This document shows, one piece after another, positions 5,777 to 13,443 of a stretch of 21,900 nucleotides of DNA (the first letter of the stretch is position 1; the number at the start of each line of letters is the position of its first letter). The notes under the pieces are model-generated. The model was given only the letters and a program-made list of their open reading frames with translations. It ran no database searches and was not told the origin of the DNA. Made by a program: the position numbers and the translations under genes. The stretch comes from Prolixibacteraceae bacterium (GTDB taxonomy: Bacteria; Bacteroidota; Bacteroidia; Bacteroidales; Prolixibacteraceae): NCBI GenBank assembly GCA_018399395.1, contig JAGYOI010000004.1:1-21900 (forward strand), given 5' to 3'.

Positions 5777-6263
5777 ACAGATTTGTAACGAATACGCAAC
5801 TGATAAGTACAGGATTGATGATTGTTGTGTTGCGTACGGTATTTCTTATTCAACTTTTCACAATTGGGTATATGGTCAAGGTCCTGATGATAAAGGTAAA
5901 ATTGAAGAAATTGAAGAGATATTTAAAAAAGCAGACCTGAAGAGAATCCAATCCAAAAAAATAAAGATTAAAGAAAAAGCTATGTCCTCACTTGAACGAT
6001 TGATTGAAGGGTTTGATTATGAGGAAAAGCACACTACAATGAAAGTAGATAACGAAGGAAACGCTAAACCGGCAGAAGTAAAATCAATAAAGAAAAAAAT
6101 ACTACCAAATCCAACAGCTGTTATTTATGCGTTAAACAATACAACGTCCGGTGAATTTACAAATATGCATGAAATAAAAGGGGAGTTAACAATCGACCCA
6201 TTTATTCAAATGCAAAAAAGAATTGCAGAAAAACGGAAAAGAAACAATGAAGAGAAGTCTTGA
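5745..6263 (+). CDS. Terminase small subunit
   Basis: The N-terminal ~45 residues (KVAKQICNEYATDKYRIDD, then CCVAYGISYSTFHNWV) form a helix-turn-helix of the kind used by phage small terminases to bind the packaging site. A basic middle region follows (KRIQSKKIKIKEKAMSSLE) and the protein ends in a lysine/arginine-rich tail. The gene directly precedes and overlaps the large terminase, the normal order. At 172 aa it has a typical size. The start ATG 5745 lies inside the ParB-like gene; no later Met precedes the HTH. Confidence 0.8.
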   Translation: MRKTTKIKVAKQICNEYATDKYRIDDCCVAYGISYSTFHNWVYGQGPDDKGKIEEIEEIFKKADLKRIQSKKIKIKEKAMSSLERLIEGFDYEEKHTTMKVDNEGNAKPAEVKSIKKKILPNPTAVIYALNNTTSGEFTNMHEIKGELTIDPFIQMQKRIAEKRKRNNEEKS

Positions 6264-7830
6264 CATAGGAACAGATACATGGGTCGATTGGCAGAACGAT
6301 TGGTGCAAGGCAGCTTATGAATTATGCAATGCAAGGTTAGATAATGAACAAGAAAAAATATTACAAGCTATTCAGAATGAAAAAATGGTATCAGTTCGTT
6401 CCGGCACGTCAAGGGGTAAGGATTTTGTCTCGGCATTGGCAGCATATTTATTTTTACAGCTAACAGTTGAATTTGATGAAAATGGTGATTTGATAAAAAA
6501 TACGAAAGTAGCCATGACAGCACCAACGCACAGACAGGTATCGAATATTATGTTTCCGGAAGTTACACGGTTTCACAATGCAGCTTGCAAAGTATTTCCG
6601 ATGCCAGGGCGTTTTGTCGCGAATGATATAAGAACAGAACACGAAGAATGGTTTTTGACAGGTTTTAAAGCCGACAACTACAATGAAGAGGCATGGACTG
6701 GTTTTCATGCTGTTAATACGATGTTTGTTGTAACGGAGGCTTCAGGTATTCCAGAACGAACATGGTCAGCGATAGAGGGTAATTTACAGGGGAATTCTCG
6801 TTTGCTCATTGTTTTTAACCCGAATAGGGTCACAGGGTATGCTGCGAACTCTGTAAAATCAAATCGTTTTAAACCATTCAGACTAAATTGTCTTAAATCA
6901 CCCAACGTTGAAAACTTCATAAAACACAAGCAAGGAGAAATAACGCTTGACGAATATCGAAAAATTGAAATACCCGGTCAGGTAGATTATGAATGGGTAA
7001 AAGACAAGGTTGATACGTGGTGCGAACAAATTAGCGAAAATGACTTCATAGAAGAAAATGGAGATTTTGAGTTTGAACACAAATTTTATAGACCAAACGA
7101 CCTGTTTAGGATTAAGGTGCTTGGATTATTCCCGCATGAATCTGAGGATGTACTCATACCGCTCACATGGATAGAAGCAGCCGAAAAAAGATACTTGGAA
7201 GCAAAAGCTAATGGAGAATTAAAACTGGAAGGAAAACAAAACCTTGGCGTTGATGTTGCCGGTATGGGTCGAGATAGCTCCATGCTTTGCATCCGTTATA
7301 AAAATATAGTGCCAGGATTCAAACAACATCAAAGTGGGGGGCGTGCAGACCACATGCACGTAGTAGGAATGGTGTTAAACCAAATAGACAAAAACAAAAA
7401 CCCTAAAAAGAATCAAGTATTTATTGATACCATTGGAGAAGGTGCCGGGGTTTATTCTCGGTTAAGTGAGCTTGGTTATAACAATGTTTATTCCTGCAAA
7501 TTTTCAGAGGGGGCAAAGGGTTTGACAGATGTAACAAATGAATATGAATTTACAAATATGCGTTCATATTTATATTGGGCCATACGGGATTGGTTGAACC
7601 CTGTAAACAAAAACAATCCAATGTTGGCGCCTAACAGCCATTTGAAGGAAGAGTTGACAAATACGAAATGGAACTTTACAAGCCAGGGGCAAATACAGAT
7701 TGAACCGAAAGAAAAAATAAAAGAGCGGATTAAGCGCTCACCAGACTTTGCGGATGCTTTGGTAAATACCTTCTATCCAAATGCGGATAAAAAAGGTATG
7801 ACAGCTAAACAATTATCAGAAATACTTTAA
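6247..7830 (+). CDS. Terminase large subunit
   Basis: This ATPase-nuclease motor packages DNA into the procapsid. Counting from ATG 6247: a Walker A-like loop VRSGTSRGKDF at ~50-60, a Walker B-like strand FVVTEASGIPERTW at ~160-173, and the coupling motif LLIVFNPN at ~186-193. The RNase H-like nuclease has acidic residues in LGVDVAGMGRDSS (D336), VFIDTIGEG (D394) and RSPDFADAL (D500/D503). In Walker B a Thr replaces the Asp usually before Glu. The start at ATG 6247 overlaps the small subunit by 17 nt; ATG 6223 is in frame and possible. Confidence 0.93.
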   Translation: MKRSLDIGTDTWVDWQNDWCKAAYELCNARLDNEQEKILQAIQNEKMVSVRSGTSRGKDFVSALAAYLFLQLTVEFDENGDLIKNTKVAMTAPTHRQVSNIMFPEVTRFHNAACKVFPMPGRFVANDIRTEHEEWFLTGFKADNYNEEAWTGFHAVNTMFVVTEASGIPERTWSAIEGNLQGNSRLLIVFNPNRVTGYAANSVKSNRFKPFRLNCLKSPNVENFIKHKQGEITLDEYRKIEIPGQVDYEWVKDKVDTWCEQISENDFIEENGDFEFEHKFYRPNDLFRIKVLGLFPHESEDVLIPLTWIEAAEKRYLEAKANGELKLEGKQNLGVDVAGMGRDSSMLCIRYKNIVPGFKQHQSGGRADHMHVVGMVLNQIDKNKNPKKNQVFIDTIGEGAGVYSRLSELGYNNVYSCKFSEGAKGLTDVTNEYEFTNMRSYLYWAIRDWLNPVNKNNPMLAPNSHLKEELTNTKWNFTSQGQIQIEPKEKIKERIKRSPDFADALVNTFYPNADKKGMTAKQLSEIL

Positions 7831-7834
7831 AGCT

Positions 7835-9271
7835 ATGAAAGAAAAAATCAAAGAATTATTGCAAGGAGGCGATTTTAACCAAATACAATCTGCCTTGAAA
7901 AAAAAGCCAGATGATTTGTTCGCTGAAGGGATAACGCCAGAAGCATTGGAGAAACAATACGATGTGAAAAAGCATAGCGTGTTCGATACATCTGTACGTA
8001 AGAAGAAGGAGGTCAAAAGACCAACAGGGGAGTTTGACAGTGAAGGAAATGAAGTAATGATAAACGACTTGGAGGAAGTTACCAGAATTGGTATTGCATT
8101 CCAGAAGTTAATCGTTAAGCGCTCCACAGGTTTCTTGCTTGGTAACGGTGTGAAGTTCAAAAAGGTTGCACCAGAAGAAAATGAAAAAAGCGAAAAGTTG
8201 TTTTCAATGCTTGAAAAGGTGTGGCACGACAATAAGATGCAGTTTAAAGACCTCGACATCTTTACATACCTTATGAGCGAATGTGAAGTAGCAGAACTGT
8301 GGTATTTTGACGAAAAAGAGGATTATTGGGGTGAAGTAGCAAAATCGAAGTTTGTACCTAAATTGCAAATATTGGCCCCGTCGGACGGCTATCAATTATA
8401 CCCACTTTTTGACAGTACAGGCGATATGGTTTGTTTTTCCACTTACTACCAAACAAAGGAAAACGATAAAACCATTGAACATTTCGATATTTACACGGAC
8501 GAGGAAACCCAAAAATGGGAGAAGCGTGAAGGGCAATGGAGCCTACCACCTGAAAAACGTTTTAAGAGTCCGGGGAAAATAACAATCGTTTACCATGCCG
8601 TAAAAACACCTGATTGGTGGGATGTTCAAAGCGAAATCGAAAGGTTGGAGTACATTCAATCTAATCACGGAGATACGAACGATTATAACGGATCTCCAAT
8701 CTTATTTTTTAAAGGTGAGATAACAGGCTTTGCCAAAAAAGGCGACCGTGGCAAAACATTAACCGGGAGCGAAAACGCAGATGCAAAATACCTTTCTTGG
8801 GAATCGGCACCGGAATCAATCAAGTTGGAAATTGAAAACCTTCGAAGGATTATATTTGAAATGACACAAACCCCGGACATCAGTTTTGAGACTGTAAAAA
8901 CCTTGGGTGATGTGAGTGGAATTGCCTTGCAGTTGATGTTCGCAGATGCACACATGAAAGCCTGGTTTAATTGGGGCAATTATGGAATTGGCGTACAGCG
9001 CAGGATTAACATTATTCTTGCAATGCTTACAGAGGTTGTGGAAGTGAGCTTAAAAGAAGCATTAAAAACGCTCAATGTTTCGCCTGAGGTTTCTCCATTC
9101 CTGCCAGTAAACAAAAAGGAATTAATGGATATGGCAGTACAAGCCAAAGCAGCCGGGGTGAGTCAGGAAACGATTTACGAAAATTGCCCATGGGTTAAGG
9201 ACGTATCAGGCGAAATCGAAAGAAAGAAAAGCGAACAAACGCAAAACCTTGGAGAATCATTTGAATTGTAA
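7835..9271 (+). CDS. Portal protein (SPP1 gp6-like)
   Basis: The 478-aa product lies between terminase and the MuF-like gene and has portal features: RSTGFLLGNGVKFKK near residue 90, a beta-rich wing domain (DYWGEVAKSKFVPKLQILAP, FDSTGDMVCFSTYYQTKEN), the stem/crown segment GDTNDYNGSPILFFKGE, and a helical C-terminal region. The portal dodecamer sits at one vertex, passes the DNA and carries the terminase during packaging. Its TAA stop overlaps the next ATG (TAATG), indicating coupled translation. No oddities seen. Confidence 0.88.
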   Translation: MKEKIKELLQGGDFNQIQSALKKKPDDLFAEGITPEALEKQYDVKKHSVFDTSVRKKKEVKRPTGEFDSEGNEVMINDLEEVTRIGIAFQKLIVKRSTGFLLGNGVKFKKVAPEENEKSEKLFSMLEKVWHDNKMQFKDLDIFTYLMSECEVAELWYFDEKEDYWGEVAKSKFVPKLQILAPSDGYQLYPLFDSTGDMVCFSTYYQTKENDKTIEHFDIYTDEETQKWEKREGQWSLPPEKRFKSPGKITIVYHAVKTPDWWDVQSEIERLEYIQSNHGDTNDYNGSPILFFKGEITGFAKKGDRGKTLTGSENADAKYLSWESAPESIKLEIENLRRIIFEMTQTPDISFETVKTLGDVSGIALQLMFADAHMKAWFNWGNYGIGVQRRINIILAMLTEVVEVSLKEALKTLNVSPEVSPFLPVNKKELMDMAVQAKAAGVSQETIYENCPWVKDVSGEIERKKSEQTQNLGESFEL

Positions 9272-10314
9272 TGGACCAGTTCGAGAAACAACATATTGCC
9301 AACCTTAAAGCAGTTGATGTTAACGTAAAGAAAAGTTACTTTAATGTTGTTGACGAAATTGTAAGAAAGCTACCGGCCAATAAAACCGCTTCGTGGGTGT
9401 TGGAGAATAAAGCGCTCAATACGTTAATCGAAACAAGGCTCAAAAAACTTTCAGCCTCGGTTACGGATATAACGGAGAAGGCCATCATTCAAGAGTGGGA
9501 GTTGTCCGGTAGCAAGTATTACGATGAGATGCTTCAATACACCAAAAGCAAAAAGGTGCTTGAAAAAATCATTGGTCAGCAAACAAACTTCAACCAACAA
9601 GCCCTGCAGGCGTTTCTGAAACGAAAAAACAGCGGTATAAACCTATCTGAAAAAATCTGGAAATATACAGGGAGTTTTCAGAAGGATTTGAAAATGCACC
9701 TTGGAATGGGTATTGCCAACGGTGATAGTGCCGATAAAATCGCTATGAGGCTGAAAAAATTCCTTAACAATAGTGAATACTTCTTTACCGAACAACAAGA
9801 GTACGCCATACGGCAAGAGAACCCCGAATTTTGGAAGGAATACCAAAAGGTGAAGACTGGTGCCGGAGTTTACCGGAACGGCTTCAAAAACGCTAAAAGA
9901 TTAGCCAGAAATGAAACAAACATATCTTACCGGAGCTCAGACTATGAACGATGGAAGCGTACGGACTTCATAACCGGTGTGGATGTACACCTTTCAGGGC
10001 AGCACCCACTGCCAGATATTTGCGACCAGGCAGAAGGGCGTTATCCCAAAACCTTTAAATTCACTGGTTGGCATACAAACTGCCTTTGTTATGCAACCCC
10101 GGTAAAGCTTGGAGAAAAAGACTTCGATAAACATATTGAGGGTATTTTGGCAGGAAGGCCAACCATCCCGAAATCGAAATACGTTAAAGATTTGCCGTCA
10201 GGCTTCAAAACCTACCTTAGCAATAATGCCGATAAAATCCGGTCGATGAAAAGCACCCCGTACTTCATAAAGGACAACTTCGTTAATGGGGATATGAGAA
10301 GGCCAAAATTTTAA
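9271..10314 (+). CDS. MuF-like minor head / head morphogenesis protein
   Basis: The 347-aa product has a helical N-terminal two-thirds and, near residues 235-280, the MuF signature region: ARNETNISYRSSDYERWK, DVHLSGQHPLPDICDQAEGR and TGWHTNCLCYATPV with Cys/His pairs. Mu gpF and SPP1 gp7 relatives bind the portal and enter the procapsid in few copies, affecting assembly and DNA ejection. The gene is coupled to the portal gene by TAATG. After it the head operon is interrupted by the accessory island instead of continuing to the scaffold. Confidence 0.85.
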   Translation: MDQFEKQHIANLKAVDVNVKKSYFNVVDEIVRKLPANKTASWVLENKALNTLIETRLKKLSASVTDITEKAIIQEWELSGSKYYDEMLQYTKSKKVLEKIIGQQTNFNQQALQAFLKRKNSGINLSEKIWKYTGSFQKDLKMHLGMGIANGDSADKIAMRLKKFLNNSEYFFTEQQEYAIRQENPEFWKEYQKVKTGAGVYRNGFKNAKRLARNETNISYRSSDYERWKRTDFITGVDVHLSGQHPLPDICDQAEGRYPKTFKFTGWHTNCLCYATPVKLGEKDFDKHIEGILAGRPTIPKSKYVKDLPSGFKTYLSNNADKIRSMKSTPYFIKDNFVNGDMRRPKF

Positions 10315-10356
10315 GCAAAAAAACCGAACAAAAACCCGAAAAAAATAGCATAAATA

Positions 10357-10388
10357 TTTGGTGTTCTCATACAAAAACCTTACATTTA
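10357..10388 (+). promoter_or_regulatory. Island promoter P1
   Basis: TTTG at 10357-10360, a 20-nt spacer, then TACATTTA at 10381-10388, the Bacteroidota -33/-7 arrangement. It lies in the 105-bp gap after the MuF-like gene. The spacer end CTCATACAAAAACCT is identical to that of P2 at 13834, which is not required by sigma factor and suggests a shared regulator or a duplication. Confidence 0.75.
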
Positions 10389-10401
10389 TACTACAATCAA
10401 C

Positions 10402-10413
10402 AATCAAAAACAC
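10402..10413 (+). repeat. Leader repeat AATCAAAAACAC, copy 1
   Basis: Twelve-base core AATCAAAAACAC placed 6 nt before the ATG at 10420. The same core, perfectly conserved, precedes seven more starts at 10612, 11132, 12518, 12720, 13879, 13921 and 14219, always 6-11 nt before the ATG. It likely acts as an A-rich translation-enhancing leader; that is inferred. Confidence 0.8.
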
Positions 10414-10419
10414 ATCATT

Positions 10420-10608
10420 ATGAATTCAACGATTACAGTACCCAACGAAAATTTAAACCAAGCGATTGATTCAATCGAAAGCAGGTTAAACATATTTGAA
10501 GAAGAGTTAATAGTTAAAGAAGACGAATTTCGTACTTACATCATAGTCGAAGATACAGATGAAGAAATCGAAAGCGAACTTGAAGAAATTGAAAGCGAAT
10601 TATCATAA
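10420..10608 (+). CDS. Small acidic protein
   Basis: This 62-aa product is extremely acidic, with a C-terminal Glu/Asp run (EDTDEEIESELEEIE). It is the first gene after promoter P1 and carries the conserved leader. Highly acidic small phage proteins can be DNA mimics (anti-restriction, anti-repair) or regulators, but nothing here beyond charge supports that. Predicted mostly helical. Unrecognised. Confidence 0.6.
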   Translation: MNSTITVPNENLNQAIDSIESRLNIFEEELIVKEDEFRTYIIVEDTDEEIESELEEIESELS

Positions 10609-10611
10609 AAC

Positions 10612-10623
10612 AATCAAAAACAC
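10612..10623 (+). repeat. Leader repeat AATCAAAAACAC, copy 2
   Basis: Identical to copy 1 up to and including the following ATCATT spacer and ATG at 10630, in the 21-nt gap behind the acidic protein gene. Confidence 0.8.
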
Positions 10624-10629
10624 ATCATT

Positions 10630-11067
10630 ATGAAACTTTACAACACAACAGTCGAAGCACAGCAAAATTGTCTTAAAGCAGTTAGTCAATTATCAAATGA
10701 ATTGGCAAGGTTTTTTGAAGAGGCAGAGAAGCTTGAGTACCTTACAGATGTAGAAATAACCGTAAAACCTTATAACGATGGGTATGAACTTAAAGTGGAA
10801 TTTCAAGAAAATGAAAAAAGCTGGATGGATTCAAAAATGTACAGAATATTTTCAGGCATGTCACATCTTTACATTCAACCAGAGTCATTTTTTGAAATAA
10901 CTCTAAAAAGAGGCGAAAAAGCAAGATATGAAGGACAATGTTTAAGTTTTAATGAAAATTATTGTTCATACAGACATGAGGTTGATGTGCAGGACTCTAC
11001 CAACCTGTATGAATTTATTAATTTGAACCGTGAGACAATCAGAGAAGCAACTGAAAAATTATCATAA
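10630..11067 (+). CDS. Hypothetical protein, 145 aa
   Basis: Unrecognised soluble protein. It starts with a helical, partly amphipathic region (EAQQNCLKAVSQLSNELARF), followed by probable strands (VEITVKPYNDGYELKVEFQE, FEITLKRGEKARYE). It is the second gene of the P1 unit and is followed within 7 nt by a strong terminator, so P1 drives a two-gene transcript. Confidence 0.6.
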   Translation: MKLYNTTVEAQQNCLKAVSQLSNELARFFEEAEKLEYLTDVEITVKPYNDGYELKVEFQENEKSWMDSKMYRIFSGMSHLYIQPESFFEITLKRGEKARYEGQCLSFNENYCSYRHEVDVQDSTNLYEFINLNRETIREATEKLS

Positions 11068-11073
11068 AAAAAC

Positions 11074-11110
11074 AAGTGGCCGGTTGTAGCAAGCAACCGA
11101 CCACTTTTTT
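11074..11110 (+). terminator. Rho-independent terminator
   Basis: Stem AAGTGG-C-CGGTTG (11074-11086), loop TAGCAAG, then CAACCG-A-CCACTT (11094-11106), with one C/A mismatch and a following T run to 11110. It ends the two-gene P1 unit. Confidence 0.9.
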
Positions 11111-11154
11111 CAATTGTCAAAGTCAATCAACAATCAAAAACACAAAGCAAAGTT

Positions 11155-11598
11155 ATGAAAATTTACAAGAGTAATGCAACAAAATTTAAGTTAGTGAAAG
11201 AGCCTACCACAATGCCGAAAGCAAAAATCACTTCATCGAAGGACCTGGCAGCGTATATGAAAGAATATGTATATGAAGAGGACATTGAAGTCTATGAAAG
11301 CATGTTCGTTGTATTTATGAACAGGAGCAACAATATTGAATCGGTTCAAAAGCTCAGTCAAGGTGGAACATCAGGAACAGTTATCGATGTTAAGCTCCTT
11401 GGAAAATATGCCTTAGACTGCCTTGCGAGTTCTTTTATCCTTGTACACAACCACCCGTCAGGAAATACAAGCCCGTCACAAGCTGATATTAATATCACAC
11501 AAAAAGCATTGCAGCTATTTGATATTATGCTGCTCGACCACATTATCGTAGTGCCAGGTGAAAGCTATTATTCATTTGCAGATGAAGGGATGATATAA
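11155..11598 (+). CDS. RadC-type JAB/MPN domain protein
   Basis: The JAMM metal site is clear: ILVHNHPSGNTSPSQADINI (residues 95-114) with His98, His100, Ser108 and Asp111, followed by the usual LLDHIIVVPGESYYSFADEG end. RadC-family proteins carry an N-terminal helix-hairpin-helix; this 147-aa version is essentially the MPN domain alone with a 35-residue N-terminal extension. Members are common on mobile elements; a role in DNA repair or recombination is often stated but not well proven. It is coupled to the MutS-domain gene by TAATG. A leader repeat lies upstream at 11132-11143. Confidence 0.85.
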   Translation: MKIYKSNATKFKLVKEPTTMPKAKITSSKDLAAYMKEYVYEEDIEVYESMFVVFMNRSNNIESVQKLSQGGTSGTVIDVKLLGKYALDCLASSFILVHNHPSGNTSPSQADINITQKALQLFDIMLLDHIIVVPGESYYSFADEGMI

Positions 11599-11873
11599 TG
11601 AAAGATAAAAAAGACAAAAGCAGGATGGGCGGTTTACTCCGCTCATTCTACCAAATACAGGAGAAATACCCGGATTGTATCATATTAATCAGGAACAACG
11701 ATTTTTATGAAACGTTCGGAGAGACTGCAGAAAAGGTTTCAGGTATTATTGGAACAAAACTTACTGAGAGACCGAAATATAAATTTACTGGATTTAACCA
11801 ATCCGCTTTAGATGCATATTTACCGAAGCTTGTAAGGGCCGGTTATCGTGTAGCTATTGCTGACCAAATTTAA
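11598..11873 (+). CDS. Free-standing MutS domain I (mismatch-recognition domain)
   Basis: The 91-aa product matches only the N-terminal domain of MutS: helix RSFYQIQEKYPDCIILIRNN, then DFYETFGETAEKV with the Phe-x-Glu reader motif (Phe36, Glu38, the same numbers as in E. coli MutS), then TGFNQSALDAYLPKLVRAGY and VAIADQI, equivalent to the VAICEQI end of domain I. It stops there, without connector, lever, clamp or ATPase domains. It may sense mismatched or bent DNA, or interfere with host mismatch repair; this is inference. Coupling to the RadC-like gene suggests joint action. Confidence 0.85.
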   Translation: MKDKKDKSRMGGLLRSFYQIQEKYPDCIILIRNNDFYETFGETAEKVSGIIGTKLTERPKYKFTGFNQSALDAYLPKLVRAGYRVAIADQI

Positions 11874-11877
11874 AGCT

Positions 11878-11994
11878 ATGGAAAAAAGTTCTAAGAAAGT
11901 CAGAGAAATAAGAAAGTTGTTTTTACCATCAGTAGTTGTGTTGTTTACATGGATAGCATTTATTGGAATGATGGTTATTTTGTTTAATGTATAA
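11878..11994 (+). CDS. Small single-pass membrane protein
   Basis: A 38-aa frame starting 4 nt after the MutS-domain gene. It encodes a basic N-terminus (KSSKKVREIRK) and one hydrophobic segment of about 23 residues (FLPSVVVLFTWIAFIGMMVI). It is too short for family assignment. Context, spacing and the typical small-membrane-protein layout support it as real. It overlaps the upstream alternative start of the following gene (ATG 11987). Confidence 0.5.
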   Translation: MEKSSKKVREIRKLFLPSVVVLFTWIAFIGMMVILFNV

Positions 11995-12004
11995 TTATAA
12001 GGAT

Positions 12005-12379
12005 ATGGCAAAGAAAAATAGAAATAACACCCATAACACCCCTAAGCAGGAAGCGGACAGTTTGCACCGCAAAGCAAAAAGACTGGCAAAAAAACATACT
12101 GAAATGGAAGAGCAAACGGAGTTAACTCCAGAGCAATCATTGTCAGAAATGGTTTCAGGAAACGTATTGAGGCAAGACCGTTCATTCATTATTCGAGAAG
12201 ATGATAAAAATGGTGAAGTCCTGGGGGAATTATCGAAAGCCAATATTGAGCGAGGAATTGAGATACTGGAAAAAGATTATCCAGATTATTATTCAGATGT
12301 GCTGACTGAGGATTACGATGCAGAGTCCGCGGACATCTTTTTTCAACTTGCAGTGATGGGGGAGGTGGTTTATGGCTAA
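12005..12379 (+). CDS. Hypothetical charged protein
   Basis: Unrecognised. From ATG 12005 the product is about 124 aa with a basic N-terminus (MAKKNRNNTHNTPKQEADSL, RKAKRLAKKH) and an acidic C-terminal half (IEILEKDYPDYYSDVLTEDY). An in-frame ATG at 11987 is also possible, adding MYNYKD and overlapping the membrane-protein gene by 8 nt. Its stop overlaps the next start by 8 nt (ATGGCTAA). Confidence 0.55.
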   Translation: MAKKNRNNTHNTPKQEADSLHRKAKRLAKKHTEMEEQTELTPEQSLSEMVSGNVLRQDRSFIIREDDKNGEVLGELSKANIERGIEILEKDYPDYYSDVLTEDYDAESADIFFQLAVMGEVVYG

Positions 12380-12506
12380 AAGAAAAAGAGTGAGAAAACC
12401 AATATTCACAACTTCTAAAAAAAGCAAGGTTGATAGTGCGATATTAGCAAGCGAAAATACAAGGAAGTTATTAATGGAAAAGAAAGCTGAAAAGGTATTC
12501 AGCTAA
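12372..12506 (+). CDS. Very small basic protein, 44 aa
   Basis: The frame starts within the end of the preceding gene (8-nt overlap), suggesting translational coupling. The product is very basic (MAKRKRVRKPIFTTSKKSKV, then ENTRKLLMEKKAEKVFS), which fits nucleic-acid binding, but no family is recognised. It is followed by leader repeat copy 4. Confidence 0.5.
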   Translation: MAKRKRVRKPIFTTSKKSKVDSAILASENTRKLLMEKKAEKVFS

Positions 12507-12536
12507 AAAGTTTTAACAATCAAAAACACAAAAGTT

Positions 12537-12710
12537 ATGAAACGAAGAAAATTATTTATTGTCGGAATGTTATTTGTTTTGGTATTTTCAAGTTGTTCAA
12601 TGATACAACCTTTGGAAAAGCCTGAATATGATGGTCAAAATTTGCACAAGTATCACAAGAAGCTGCAAAGGTATTACACCAAAAAGCATGAAAAAACAGG
12701 AAGTTTTTAA
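12537..12710 (+). CDS. Small lipoprotein
   Basis: This 57-aa frame has a textbook lipoprotein signal: positive start MKRRK, hydrophobic core LFIVGMLFVLVF, and Ser-Ser-Cys with the lipidation Cys at residue 20. The mature part is only ~38 residues, polar and basic (KYHKKLQRYYTKKHEK). Leader repeat copy 4 (12518-12529) lies 7 nt upstream of the ATG. Phage lipoproteins of this size are known to block superinfection by masking receptors or injection (T5 Llp, for example). Alternatives are a lysis-related lipoprotein or a host-envelope modifier. Confidence 0.75.
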   Translation: MKRRKLFIVGMLFVLVFSSCSMIQPLEKPEYDGQNLHKYHKKLQRYYTKKHEKTGSF

Positions 12711-12738
12711 GTAATCAATAATCAAAAACACAAGAGTT

Positions 12739-12933
12739 ATGAATTATCAAGAAATTAGAAGTAAGCACCCAGAAATGAAAGATTGTTTCTTTGCCTTCAA
12801 TAATGAACAGTTAAAGAAAGGAATTGAAAAGCACAATTTAAAAGGTAAAAAACTATACAATGCCGGAGCCGGATTAATTGGCACGGATGAAGGGATTAAA
12901 AAATTCCTTCAGGCATACGAAAGACATGGATAA
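12739..12933 (+). CDS. N-terminal half of a conserved mobile-element protein (split)
   Basis: The 64-aa product (CFFAFNNEQLKKGIEKHN, then AGLIGTDEGIKKFLQAYERH) recalls the start of a small Bacteroidota mobile-element protein family that I remember as one continuous polypeptide. The second half lies in the next gene in another frame. The stop and the next start overlap as ATGGATAA. Leader repeat copy 5 (12720-12731) precedes it. It may be a functional two-gene version or a recent frameshift; function is unknown. Confidence 0.6.
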   Translation: MNYQEIRSKHPEMKDCFFAFNNEQLKKGIEKHNLKGKKLYNAGAGLIGTDEGIKKFLQAYERHG

Positions 12934-13114
12934 ACAAATTGTGGAAGAATGCGCCCCACAAGAGGTTTATGATGATGAATTTGCAAACCACGAATGTGGA
13001 TATGTCGGCAATGATGAAGAAGCAATTGAAATTGTTGTGGGGTTGTTCGGAGCCGAAAAGGCTAAAACGGTTGAGAGAAAATACGGTTATTGTGAAATCA
13101 AAGAAACTGAATAA
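12926..13114 (+). CDS. C-terminal half of the same protein (split)
   Basis: From ATG 12926, 62 aa: MDKQIVEECAPQEVYDDEFA, then NHECGYVGNDEEAIEIVVGL. The CxPQEVYDxE and NHEC patterns continue, without loss, the family remembered for the upstream half. Reading from the upstream frame into this one needs a +1 shift around 12920-12930. Its overlap with the upstream stop allows re-initiation, so both halves can be made. Confidence 0.6.
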   Translation: MDKQIVEECAPQEVYDDEFANHECGYVGNDEEAIEIVVGLFGAEKAKTVERKYGYCEIKETE

Positions 13115-13115
13115 C

Positions 13116-13439
13116 ATGAAAGGGTTACCGGCAGAAATATACAGCGGTGGATTTGTAGATTCTTACAGTCCAATTAAAAAGGCAAAAAATGTAACAATCG
13201 TGGATGAAAAAGTTCCACGGTTGTTTGAGGCAAGCGAGGAGTACCCACCTGTTAAATTAGTAAGGAGAACGTTATTCGGTAAGGATTACATACATGCAGA
13301 ACCGATTGTTGAAAAGCCAACGAATTTTGCATCAGGTGGACGGTTTATTTATTCATGCGATAGTAGGTTTAGGGAGTTGAACCAATATCCAATTCCATTG
13401 CATGACAGGAATATGGATTTAGAAACACGTAACACATAA
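13116..13439 (+). CDS. Conserved Bacteroidota phage protein of unknown function
   Basis: The 107-aa product reads MKGLPAEIYSGGFVDSY..., then KLVRRTLFGKDYIHAEPI, and ends SCDSRFRELNQYPIPLHDR. The SDSRF-x-YPI-LHDR end is familiar from small genes of Bacteroidota phages and conjugative elements, with no known function. I start it at ATG 13116, directly after the preceding stop. The same frame is open to an ATG at 12939, but that part merely shadows the split gene. Confidence 0.65.
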   Translation: MKGLPAEIYSGGFVDSYSPIKKAKNVTIVDEKVPRLFEASEEYPPVKLVRRTLFGKDYIHAEPIVEKPTNFASGGRFIYSCDSRFRELNQYPIPLHDRNMDLETRNT

Positions 13440-13443
13440 AATC

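Noticed and set aside
8352..8582. Second + strand frame of 76 aa inside the portal gene
   Set aside because: Fully nested in a well-supported portal gene, with no leader and no recognisable sequence.
10321..10350. Terminator behind the MuF-like gene
   Set aside because: The A-rich stretch with CCGAA repeats has no stem; read-through toward the island is possible.
12939..13115. Upstream extension of the gene at 13116 (MWKNAPHKRF...)
   Set aside because: This part is read out of frame from the split gene; family resemblance starts at ATG 13116.
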